Source: Kriegella aquimaris (GTDB lineage Bacteria; Bacteroidota; Bacteroidia; Flavobacteriales; Flavobacteriaceae). From it: 64,000 nucleotides of DNA. The notes below the pieces were generated by a model. The model was given only the letters and a program-made list of their open reading frames with translations. It was not told the DNA's origin and did not search any database. The translations under genes and the position numbers were made by a program. Where the stretch lies: assembly GCF_900103215.1 (NCBI RefSeq), contig NZ_FNGV01000013.1:99109-163108 (forward strand). Direction: 5' to 3'. This document shows, one piece after another, positions 47,172 to 55,195 of the stretch. Position 1 is the first letter of the stretch. Every line of letters starts with the position of its first letter.

Positions 47172-48458
47172 TTATCCTACGTTCATTTTAGGTTTTATAT
47201 AAAGAACCTCATCTTCACGATGTATCCAACCAGATCTCAAATCCATTCTAAACCAACCTTCAGAGTTTTTATAGTTCAACCTGGCAATCGACCTTGGCCC
47301 AAATTCTTTTAAATCATATTGCCGCCAGGTTTTTCCTAAATCGGACGAATAAATAATTCCAAGTTTATAAGGTGAAGCGGTAGCATAATGTCCTGCGATA
47401 ATAATACCGTCCTGAATAATCATATGTCCCACCTCATAGTCAGGCTGAAATAATAATTCATGTTTTTCTATATTTAAAAAATCAGCAGGATCACAACGAA
47501 AAATTCCCCTATCATAAGGTTCTTTTCCGTTGGCATCACTCGTAAAATATAATTTATTATCCACAAAATTTATACCTCCGCTCTTATACCTTGAATTAAA
47601 TTCAGCTTCAATAAGCACCACCCAAGTCCATTCATCCGCAGCTGCATCGTATCTCCCTTTCAACCATTTGACTTCCTGTTGTGCACCAACACTAGGCCTT
47701 CCATCACCTGTACAGGCATAAAAAGCATCTTCCTCAGGGTTATAAGAAACATTATGTACGTGGCGACAGAATTTAGGGTTATCAGGATTTCCAAGCAACG
47801 TACCGTTCGATTTATCCTTATTATCGCCATAATCTTTAAAACGGGGATTCTGGCCAAAGGAATACGCAATTTTAACCGTTTGCCCATTATCTATGGAATA
47901 GTAAATATTTACAGGAACGGATCCTCCTTCGACATTAGAATAATTTCCCCAAACAAGCATTTCCTTGCCGTTTATCATCCAAGAATCTTCGCCCGGCAAG
48001 GTAAAAAAATACCATCCTGGATAATTAGAATCCTTAGGTACATGTGGCAAATAATCTGAACCATCAGAATTTTTAACGGCAATTTCCTCTATAGTCTTAA
48101 GCCCATTCGTACTTAAGTAAAGCCTATTTCTTGTTCCGACCAAAAGATTTCCATTCTTGAAAATGTGGCTAAAAGTAATATGCTTCGCATCCCAAAAATC
48201 TAACTGATTAGACCAAGTAGCGCAGTTATCATGGGACAACATAATTTGCTTATCTGTAAAACCAAAGGCTAGACTTCCAAGTTGAGTATCAATGAATGGA
48301 CCACCCTTTACCCGCTTATACCAAAAATCTTTCGTTGACGGAAAATCATCTTTTTCCATGATATTAAAAACACCACCCGTAGGCAAAATAAGACCTGCGG
48401 CCGCTGTGGTGGTGGTTCCTATAAAACTTCTTCTATCAATCATGTTTTTATTTTGCAT
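47172..48458 (-). CDS. Exported sialidase-like Asp-box (BNR) beta-propeller protein
   Basis: 428 aa. The leader has DRRSFIGTTTTAAAGL (Met6 is an alternative start), suited to Tat or Sec export. The remainder forms a propeller with Asp-box-like repeats: YSSDLGKTWRQY (clear S-x-D-x-G-x-T-W) and weaker YYSIDNGQT and LSHDNCATW. Aspartate boxes are typical of GH33 sialidases and related exo-glycosidases or binding propellers. I cannot find a confident set of the arginine triad and Tyr/Glu pair, so sialidase activity is not assured. The gene lies between the large SGNH esterase and the AraC regulator. Confidence 0.65.
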   Translation of the reverse strand: MQNKNMIDRRSFIGTTTTAAAGLILPTGGVFNIMEKDDFPSTKDFWYKRVKGGPFIDTQLGSLAFGFTDKQIMLSHDNCATWSNQLDFWDAKHITFSHIFKNGNLLVGTRNRLYLSTNGLKTIEEIAVKNSDGSDYLPHVPKDSNYPGWYFFTLPGEDSWMINGKEMLVWGNYSNVEGGSVPVNIYYSIDNGQTVKIAYSFGQNPRFKDYGDNKDKSNGTLLGNPDNPKFCRHVHNVSYNPEEDAFYACTGDGRPSVGAQQEVKWLKGRYDAAADEWTWVVLIEAEFNSRYKSGGINFVDNKLYFTSDANGKEPYDRGIFRCDPADFLNIEKHELLFQPDYEVGHMIIQDGIIIAGHYATASPYKLGIIYSSDLGKTWRQYDLKEFGPRSIARLNYKNSEGWFRMDLRSGWIHREDEVLYIKPKMNVG

Positions 48459-48545
48459 AGCAATACTTTCCTTTATAAGAGACTATTAACTTTAAACGGA
48501 CCAAGAAGTCTACGAGAATACTGCTTAGAGAGACATAAGATAGAA

Positions 48546-49406
48546 TTACGATACAAAATTTCGGCGATACTCCCTAGGGGTACAACTTTTCTCTTTTTTA
48601 AACTGCCTGTTGAAGTTGGAAATGTTTTCAAAACCTGATTCATAGGCAATTTGTGTAATATTCAATGTCTCATCGGTTAACAATTTACAGGAATAACCTA
48701 TCCTCAATCTAATCAGATAACTTTTAAAGGACATTTGTGTGGTTTTTTTAAAAGTTTTAAAAAAAGTTGTATTGCTCATATTAGATATTTCAAGCAACTC
48801 CTCAATTCGTATTTGTCGTTGAAAGTTGGTCATAATATATTTTATGGCATTCTTTAAGGGTATCATTTCATCCGATCGATAATTTTCCACAAAAGCGGGA
48901 GAAGAAAGCAAACTGTATTCCGTAGTAGAAGATAAAACCTTGAAAATGGCCAATAACTTATAAAATCGGTCGGTCTCGCTCAGGTGTTTCATTGCCACCA
49001 TTTGTTCCGTTATTATTCTTTTCGTTTCACCAAACAATAGACAGCCTTGCGAGGATGTATTCACAAAAGATTTCAAACCGGCATTTTCCGGAAGATTAAA
49101 AAAGTCGGAGCCTAAAAAATCGGAGAGGAATTGTACGACCAGACCTTCACCGGAAAAGGTATGGTTTTCGTTAAAATATTTCTTATCACATTTCCATTCG
49201 TGGGGCAGATAGGAACCCAAAAAAACCAAATCTCCATCTTTAAATTGATCAATAGAATCCCCGACCATTCTTTTTCCGCTGCCCTTTGTTATCAAGACCA
49301 GTTCATATTCGGGATGACAATGCCATGATGAAAAATTTTTCTCTTCGTGGTAGAAAATAAAAGACTTATCGATTCCTTTAAAAAGACGTATCTCGGCTAC
49401 TTTCAT
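48546..49406 (-). CDS. AraC-family transcriptional regulator with cupin N-terminus
   Basis: 286 aa. The N-terminal half is a cupin-like sensor (WHCHPEYELVLITKGSGKRM, then GDLVFLGSYLPHEW, about 28-70). The C-terminal hundred residues hold the two helix-turn-helix motifs (IRIEELLEISNMSNTTFFKTF and LNITQIAYESGFENISNFNRQF). Such regulators bind a small ligand in the cupin and activate adjacent operons. It is divergent from the RidA-to-dipeptidase operon across 490 bases, which makes that operon the likely target. The sialidase-like gene downstream on the same strand could be another. Confidence 0.88.
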   Translation of the reverse strand: MKVAEIRLFKGIDKSFIFYHEEKNFSSWHCHPEYELVLITKGSGKRMVGDSIDQFKDGDLVFLGSYLPHEWKCDKKYFNENHTFSGEGLVVQFLSDFLGSDFFNLPENAGLKSFVNTSSQGCLLFGETKRIITEQMVAMKHLSETDRFYKLLAIFKVLSSTTEYSLLSSPAFVENYRSDEMIPLKNAIKYIMTNFQRQIRIEELLEISNMSNTTFFKTFKKTTQMSFKSYLIRLRIGYSCKLLTDETLNITQIAYESGFENISNFNRQFKKEKSCTPREYRRNFVS

Positions 49407-49897
49407 ATGCTACGTATCACTATATTAATTAAACATAATTTCAATTAAACGTTTAGCCTTTTACTAACGCGAAGTATGCCCGCTTAGAAAACCGTTGTTG
49501 CTAAACGATACAAATATTCCTTACAAATTAATAAAATAATGGATGTTTCAACGTTTTTGGAATATTAATATCATTTTTATAATTAAATGTATAGATGATT
49601 GACTGATTCTAACTGTAGATAACTAGAAAATATAGATTATTTATTCGAAAAAGAACCTTTAATAATTATATACAATTTCTGTGACATACTTAATCTCATT
49701 TATTACCCTTATTCACGACTCTTCACAATTGCCCTCTTTTCTTTAAAAGTTGATAAAATGATAAGTATCATAGAATCGATTTTTAATACTATTTCTCGCA
49801 GTCAGATTGAAATATCTTTGAATTTCAACCTACCAATTGACATTTACAAGTTTAAAGGGACTGGTACCCCATTCAATAAACAAGCAATCAAAACTCA
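49407..49897. promoter_or_regulatory. Divergent control region of the AraC gene and the RidA operon
   Basis: 490 AT-rich bases without a convincing gene. It should contain the promoters of both directions and the AraC sites. A short plus-strand reading frame inside (49758-49982) overlaps the RidA start in another frame and has no family features. I could not pick out a clear direct-repeat AraC box or a -33/-7 pair. Confidence 0.4.
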
Positions 49898-50293
49898 ATG
49901 GATACTTCAAAAAAAATCAAGGTCATACACCCTCAAAGAAGTCCTGACTTTAATACAGGCGCCTATTCGGACGGAATTATAAGTGGCGGTTTTCTGTTCT
50001 TAAGCGGGCAGGCATCGGTGGACTTTTCGAAATCCTCTTTTATGCTGGGAACCATAGAGGAAGAGACCGAACGCACGTTGAACAACGTAAAAACGATCAT
50101 CGAAACCGCAGGGGGCAAAATGGAGGATATTGTAAAATCTACCGTTCATATTTCTGACATAAACGACTTCGACAAATTCAACAAGGTATATGCATCCTAT
50201 TTCGAAGATTGTATTCCGCCCGCGAGAACTACCGTACAGTCCGTTTTGGGGGAAAATATTAAAGTTGAAATAGATGTCATCGTAAAATTGTAA
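49898..50293 (+). CDS. RidA/YjgF family enamine-imine deaminase
   Basis: 131 aa, the normal length of the family, with no signal peptide. Family features include the start of the fold (FNTGAYSDGIISGGFLFLSGQ), VKTIIETAGGKMEDIVKSTVHISD and the C-terminal signature PPARTTVQSV with the conserved Arg, followed by IKVEIDVIVKL. RidA proteins hydrolyse reactive 2-aminoacrylate-type enamines and imines released by PLP enzymes. Its place at the head of an operon with two PLP enzymes fits that job. It is 15 bases ahead of the next gene. A minor member of the family could instead act directly in the pathway, as in some catabolic operons. Confidence 0.9.
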   Translation: MDTSKKIKVIHPQRSPDFNTGAYSDGIISGGFLFLSGQASVDFSKSSFMLGTIEEETERTLNNVKTIIETAGGKMEDIVKSTVHISDINDFDKFNKVYASYFEDCIPPARTTVQSVLGENIKVEIDVIVKL

Positions 50294-50308
50294 AACTGTC
50301 CGGTACCA

Positions 50309-51421
50309 ATGGCAATAACTAACAACACATACCTCATTAATTCAGTGGAAGAAATCGATTCTCCCGCGTTATTGGTATTTCCCGAAATTGTGCAGCAGAA
50401 CATCCGCAATGCCGTGAAAATAACACAAATGACGGATTGCAACGCCTTACGGCCCCATGTAAAGACCGTAAAGTCTGCGGAACCCATTGAGATGTGTATG
50501 GCCCAAGGGATATATAAGTTTAAATGTAGTACCATAGCGGAAGCCGAAATGTTAGGAAATGTCGGCGCCAAGGATGTTCTTCTAAGTTACCAATTATCCA
50601 GGCCCAAAGCCCTACGTTTTAAGGAACTCAGCAAAAAATTCCCGTCCACGATTTTTTCATCACTTGTCGATAACCATCAGAGTGCCCAAATTCTTTCGGA
50701 AGTGTTTGAAAATAGGTCCATTCCCATATATATCGACATCAATATCGGAATGGACAGAACCGGCATAAAACCCGCCCATGCTTTAGCGTTATTCAAACAT
50801 GCCAACAGATTATCGTCTATCGAAATAGTCGGGTTCCACTGCTATGACGGCCATATTTCATCGACCGATCCCATAGCTAGAAAGGCCTCGGCGGAAGAAG
50901 TATTTTCTCAATTAAACGATTTGAGGGCAAAGGCCGAACGGCATATCGACAAGTCGTTAAGCCTGGTTCTGGGTGGATCCCCCACCTTTACTTTTTACGC
51001 AAATAAAACGAATGTAGATTGCAGCCCCGGTACCATTTTTCTTTGGGATTCCGGTTATGGCAATACATATCCCGAGTTGCCTTTTAAACCGGCAGCGGTA
51101 GTACTTAGCCGTATTATTTCTATTGTGGACGAACGCAAATTATGCCTTGACCTGGGGTACAAGGCCGTAGCCTCCGACCCTCCCTTGCCCCGGATTACTT
51201 TTCCCAATATCAAGGATTATGAAGTTGTGGGGCAATACGAAGAACATATGATCGTCGAAGTGCCCTATACTTCGAAATATAAAATAGGTGACCCATGGCT
51301 CGCCGTTCCCATCCATATTTGCCCGACCGTAAATCTCTATGAAGAGTTGATTCCGATTATAGATGGGGCACAACAAAAACCTTGGAAAGTAATCGCCAGG
51401 GACAGAAAGATAACGATTTAA
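50309..51421 (+). CDS. PLP-dependent D-threonine aldolase/D-serine dehydratase-like enzyme
   Basis: 370 aa, cytoplasmic. The fold-type III (alanine-racemase-like) barrel starts with IDSPALLVF and carries the PLP lysine in RPHVKT (Lys52). YIDINIGMDRTGI, GGSPTF and the C-terminal metal-binding motif AVPIHICPTVNLYEE are typical of D-threonine aldolase and DSD1-type D-serine dehydratase. The reaction would be cleavage of a D-3-hydroxy amino acid to glycine plus aldehyde, or dehydration of a D-hydroxy amino acid; the sequence does not decide. It lies between ridA and an aminotransferase gene, so it acts on an amino compound that those enzymes also meet. Confidence 0.85.
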   Translation: MAITNNTYLINSVEEIDSPALLVFPEIVQQNIRNAVKITQMTDCNALRPHVKTVKSAEPIEMCMAQGIYKFKCSTIAEAEMLGNVGAKDVLLSYQLSRPKALRFKELSKKFPSTIFSSLVDNHQSAQILSEVFENRSIPIYIDINIGMDRTGIKPAHALALFKHANRLSSIEIVGFHCYDGHISSTDPIARKASAEEVFSQLNDLRAKAERHIDKSLSLVLGGSPTFTFYANKTNVDCSPGTIFLWDSGYGNTYPELPFKPAAVVLSRIISIVDERKLCLDLGYKAVASDPPLPRITFPNIKDYEVVGQYEEHMIVEVPYTSKYKIGDPWLAVPIHICPTVNLYEELIPIIDGAQQKPWKVIARDRKITI

Positions 51422-51433
51422 TTTTCAAACCAA

Positions 51434-52729
51434 ATGAATTATACCGAGTCGAAAAGGCTATTGGAGCGGGCCAAAATGTCGCTTGCCGGAGGAGTATCGT
51501 CAGAATTTCGAAAATACGCCCATCCGCACGCGCTTTTCTACTCCCATGGCGAAGGCGTCCATCTCTATGATGTGGACGGCAACAAGTATTTAGATTTCAC
51601 GCTTAGCCAAGGGCCTTTGATCCTTGGCCATTCCCATCCCCATGTTCTAAAGCGCATACAGGAATATTCGGCAAAGGGCCAGCTCTTTGCAGGGCAGCAT
51701 CTTCTTGAATTGGAATTGGCCGAAAAGCTGCAGCAACATATTCCGTCCGCCGAATTGATCCGCTTTTGTCTAGATGGCTCTACAGCGGTGCAAACGGCCC
51801 TTCGTGTATCCAGGGCAAAAACGGGCAAAGGGAAATTCATACGTTTCGAAGGCCACTATCATGGTTGGCTCGACAACGTATCCTGGGGGCTGACCTTGGA
51901 CGAGGAAAAAATGGGGCCGAGGGAAAACCCCCTATCCCTTCCATGGAGCGAAGGCCTTCCGGCCAATACAAAGGACGATTTCATCATTTTGCCATGGAAC
52001 GATCTTGAATTGCTCAAGAAAACAATGGAGGAACACCACCAGAATATCGCCGCCATAATCACGGAACCCATCATGTGCAACAGTGGGTGCATATTGCCTA
52101 GGGAAGGTTTTCTCGAAGGCCTCCGGGAAATTTGCAATGCGTACGGTACGGCACTTATTTTTGATGAAGTCATAACCGGGTTCCGAACATCATTGGGAGG
52201 TGCCCAAAGTTATTACAATATCACTCCCGATATCTCCATTTTTGCGAAAGCCATGGCCAGTGGCTACCCGATATCGGCAGTGGTAGGCAAAAAAGAATGG
52301 ATGAGGTCATTGGAAGATGGCAGCGTCATTCACGCAGGGACGATGAACGCCGCCTGTGCCCTGACCGCCGCCGCATTGGGCACTATCGAGGTCTTGGAGG
52401 AAAAAGGCACCCACGAGAGAATACATGCGCTGGGAAAAATGTTGATGGACGGTCTACGGGAAATCTCGGCAGATCTCGACCAGAACCTTTTGGTACAGGG
52501 GCTGGGCCCTATGTTACACACCGGTTTCACCAACTTGAAAGAGACCCATGAATTCAGGGATATGGCGACCTACGATGCGGTCAGATCAAAGCTGTTCGTT
52601 ACAAAGATGCACGATAGGGGCGTTCGCATTATAGGACGGGGGCTCTGGTATATATCCGCCGTTCATACCGAAGAACATATTGAACATGCAATTTCAGTGG
52701 CCCGGGAAGTACTGCAGGAAATGCGGTAA
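51434..52729 (+). CDS. Class III PLP aminotransferase (glutamate-1-semialdehyde aminomutase-like)
   Basis: 431 aa. The fold-type I class III pattern is complete: the N-terminal SRERAKMSLAGGV-like SLAGGV, LGHSHPHV, EGHYHGW, DEVITGF (PLP-ring Asp244), and the PLP lysine in FAKAMASGYP (Lys272). It resembles glutamate-1-semialdehyde 2,1-aminomutase but sits in a catabolic operon, away from heme genes. It is therefore more likely an aminotransferase for an omega-amino or beta-amino substrate. The gene is visibly richer in G and C than its neighbours. It follows the aldolase-like gene by 12 bases and precedes the dehydrogenase gene by 7. Confidence 0.87.
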   Translation: MNYTESKRLLERAKMSLAGGVSSEFRKYAHPHALFYSHGEGVHLYDVDGNKYLDFTLSQGPLILGHSHPHVLKRIQEYSAKGQLFAGQHLLELELAEKLQQHIPSAELIRFCLDGSTAVQTALRVSRAKTGKGKFIRFEGHYHGWLDNVSWGLTLDEEKMGPRENPLSLPWSEGLPANTKDDFIILPWNDLELLKKTMEEHHQNIAAIITEPIMCNSGCILPREGFLEGLREICNAYGTALIFDEVITGFRTSLGGAQSYYNITPDISIFAKAMASGYPISAVVGKKEWMRSLEDGSVIHAGTMNAACALTAAALGTIEVLEEKGTHERIHALGKMLMDGLREISADLDQNLLVQGLGPMLHTGFTNLKETHEFRDMATYDAVRSKLFVTKMHDRGVRIIGRGLWYISAVHTEEHIEHAISVAREVLQEMR

Positions 52730-52736
52730 ATAGGCC

Positions 52737-53768
52737 ATGGAACGCACATTTGAACAAGAACTAAGAAAATTAAGTATGGAAGTAAAAGATAATGGTATAA
52801 TAGGTGTTGTAGGACTTGGGCTAATGGGAGCCAGTATAGTATCTTCCCTCCTTATAAACGGCCAGAAAGTGATCGCATTGGCCCCCATTCGATGCGATCT
52901 GGACATGACGGCCAAAAAAAGAATCAAAAAATCCCTTCAGGAATGTAATGCCCAGGGCATTACGGACGAACATCCGGAGGACCTGTTCAAGAATATGACC
53001 TTCACCTCTTCATATGCAGACCTGAAAGGTTGTTGGATCGTAATGGAGTGTGTTTCCGAAAACCTCAAAATCAAGAAAGACGTATATCAAAAAATCGAAA
53101 AGGTAGTTGCCGATAATGTCATCATTACCTCCAACACCTCCGCCATCCCCATCAGCATACTTCAGGAGCACCTGGGCATACCGGAACGGTTCTTTGGGAT
53201 GCACTGGGCCGAACCTGCATATACTACAAGGTTTCTGGAGATTATTTGCGGGGATAAAAGTCCCGCTAAAATTGGAAAAAAACTACACAAAATTGCCATT
53301 GCCTGGGGAAAAGAACCTACCCTGGTCCGTAAGGACATTCAAGGTTTCATAACCAATCGTCTCATGTACTCTCTGTACCGAGAGGCTTTCTATCTAGTAG
53401 AAAACGGATATGCTACCATTGAAGATGTTGATAGGGCGTGTAAAAACGATGCGGGACATTGGTTGACTTTTTGTGGGCCGTTCCGATATATGGACCTTAC
53501 TGGGCTACAGGCATACCACGCCGTTATGAAGAACCTTTTCTCAGACCTTAGCACCGGAACCCAAGTTCCCAAATTGATCGATGACATTGCTAAAAAGGGG
53601 GGCAATGGTGTTTTTAACGGAAAAGGGTTTTATGATTACACCACTGAGGAAGCCAAGGCCTGGGAAGAAGCTTTCGAGAAGTTCGCCTTCGATATCAATC
53701 GCCTTTCAACGAAATACATGGCCGAGACCGCTGCCATTTCAAGTTATAATATGTCAGAAAAAGAATAG
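52737..53768 (+). CDS. 3-hydroxyacyl-CoA dehydrogenase-like NAD-dependent dehydrogenase
   Basis: 343 aa. The N-terminal Rossmann fold has GLGLMG (26-31) in GVVGLGLMGASI. The fold continues with the family SNTSAIPI and with MHWAEPAYTTRFLEII, which replaces the usual HFFNP motif; the catalytic His-Glu pair is preserved in changed surroundings. The C-terminal helical domain has DIQGFITNRLMYSLYREA. The altered motif suggests a non-CoA 3-hydroxy acid, such as a carnitine or hydroxy-amino-acid-like substrate. The start could be Met14 (52776). It lies in the five-gene operon and would act on an oxidised or hydroxylated intermediate. Confidence 0.8.
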   Translation: MERTFEQELRKLSMEVKDNGIIGVVGLGLMGASIVSSLLINGQKVIALAPIRCDLDMTAKKRIKKSLQECNAQGITDEHPEDLFKNMTFTSSYADLKGCWIVMECVSENLKIKKDVYQKIEKVVADNVIITSNTSAIPISILQEHLGIPERFFGMHWAEPAYTTRFLEIICGDKSPAKIGKKLHKIAIAWGKEPTLVRKDIQGFITNRLMYSLYREAFYLVENGYATIEDVDRACKNDAGHWLTFCGPFRYMDLTGLQAYHAVMKNLFSDLSTGTQVPKLIDDIAKKGGNGVFNGKGFYDYTTEEAKAWEEAFEKFAFDINRLSTKYMAETAAISSYNMSEKE

Positions 53769-53773
53769 GACCT

Positions 53774-54892
53774 ATGACCGAAAAACGAAATTTTATCATA
53801 GATGCCCATTTGGATCTCGCGACCAATGCCATGACACTCAATAGGGATCTGACCCGATCGGTTCATGCGATACGCAAAAGGGAAAAAGACCTTCAATTGA
53901 CCGATTATCAAGATCGTGGAAATGGAACCGTCGCATTTCCCGAAATGAGGGAGGGGAACATAGGACTGGTGTTCACCACAATGATCTCCCGGGTCTCGGA
54001 ACAGGGAACGCCCCTGGAAACGATGGCCCTGACGGGGTGGAATTCCCCACGACAGGCCTATGCGAATGCCCAATGTCAGCTGCAATGGTACCGTCAAATG
54101 GAAGAATCGGGCGAATTGGCCCCGATAACCACCGCCCTTGAACTGAAGGAACACTGTGATATGTGGATCTCGGACGCCGGACCGGAACCGGGATCCAAAA
54201 GGCCCATAGGCTATATCCTTGCCCTGGAAGGCGCCGACTCCATAGTAGACCTGGATTATCTACATCGTTATTACCAACAGGGACTGCGATCTATCGGACT
54301 CTCCCATTTCGGGCCCGGAAGGTACGCCGCCGGGACCCACTCCGACGGTTCGGGACTGACCCCGAAAGGCTTTGAACTGCTCCGTGAGATGAATCAACTG
54401 AAGATCCTTCTTGACACGACCCATTTGACGGACAAGGGCTTTTTCGAGGCACTCGAAACCTTTGACGGCCGGGTACTGGCAAGCCATCAGAATTGCCGGG
54501 GCCTGGTTCCGGGCGAGCGCCAGTTCAGCGATGACCAACTTAAACTCATCATAGAAAGAAATGGAGTAATCGGTGGAGCCTTGGATACCTGGATGTTGGC
54601 CCCCGATTTTAAGATGGGAGTCGATAGCCCCAGACAAAGAGGAATCGATTTAGAAAAAATAATCGATCATTTCGACCATATCTGTCAATTGGCGGGAAAT
54701 AGCGACCATATTGGCATTGGCAGTGATTTAGACGGTCTATTTGGTCTCGAACAAACTCCCTATGATATGGATACCATTGCAGATATTCAGAAGCTATCGG
54801 CACTACTTGAAAAGAGAGGCTACACCCAAAACGATATGGATAATATTTTCTTTAAAAATTGGTTAAACTTGCTAAATCGAATTTTTGATTAG
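53774..54892 (+). CDS. M19 family (renal/membrane-type) dipeptidase
   Basis: 372 aa without a signal peptide. The metal ligands are recognisable: His12 and Asp14 in DAHLDL, Glu152 in LALEGAD, His217 in TTHLTD and His238 in ASHQNCRGL. A late GSDLDG carries the final Asp. The M19 family hydrolyses dipeptides, often with a D- or unusual residue at the C-terminus, using a di-zinc site. As the last gene of the operon it could release the amino compound that the PLP enzymes degrade. Cytoplasmic localisation implies uptake of an intact dipeptide or amide by an unknown carrier; the APC permease far away at 13375 is one candidate only. Confidence 0.87.
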   Translation: MTEKRNFIIDAHLDLATNAMTLNRDLTRSVHAIRKREKDLQLTDYQDRGNGTVAFPEMREGNIGLVFTTMISRVSEQGTPLETMALTGWNSPRQAYANAQCQLQWYRQMEESGELAPITTALELKEHCDMWISDAGPEPGSKRPIGYILALEGADSIVDLDYLHRYYQQGLRSIGLSHFGPGRYAAGTHSDGSGLTPKGFELLREMNQLKILLDTTHLTDKGFFEALETFDGRVLASHQNCRGLVPGERQFSDDQLKLIIERNGVIGGALDTWMLAPDFKMGVDSPRQRGIDLEKIIDHFDHICQLAGNSDHIGIGSDLDGLFGLEQTPYDMDTIADIQKLSALLEKRGYTQNDMDNIFFKNWLNLLNRIFD

Positions 54893-55002
54893 CAGGTAAA
54901 AAATACAAGATAAAGAACCTTTAAGGACTACCTCAAAATAAAAAATACTATGGGTGTTGATTGCCGATTTGAACACCAAAGAGGTAGTTGGAAGAGTGCT
55001 AT

Positions 55003-55062
55003 GTGGCAGTAAGCCACGTGCCGTTACAAGTGATTGATTTTCAGTATTTTAATCGTACTTAT
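55003..55062 (+). repeat. 60-bp direct repeat, copy B (pair with 11231-11290)
   Basis: Matches copy A in 52 of 60 positions without gaps. The hairpin at the start keeps its stem GTGGC/GCCAC while the loop differs (AGTAA here, AGCCA in A). It lies in the 303-base gap between the dipeptidase gene and the Fic gene, where nothing else is seen except a hint of similarity continuing to 55110. Confidence 0.75.
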
Positions 55063-55195
55063 AAAAATCAAATCTCGCTATGGACACTTGATACAAAAAA
55101 GCAGCTTCAGAACTTCAACTCTATGTGTTTTTTACTAGACTAAAATTACGGAAAAAATCGATATTAAATGTTTGCTATCGGATTTAAACTTTCTG

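Noticed and set aside
47172..48458. Firm GH33 sialidase call
   Set aside because: Only one good Asp-box and no confident arginine triad or Tyr/Glu nucleophile pair could be found.
49758..49982. Plus-strand reading frame of 74 codons before ridA
   Set aside because: Overlaps the ridA start in another frame and shows no family similarity; ridA has the full normal length without it.
54950..55000. Possible transposase fragment before repeat copy B (TKEVVG in one frame)
   Set aside because: Too short and without supporting flanking residues or inverted ends.
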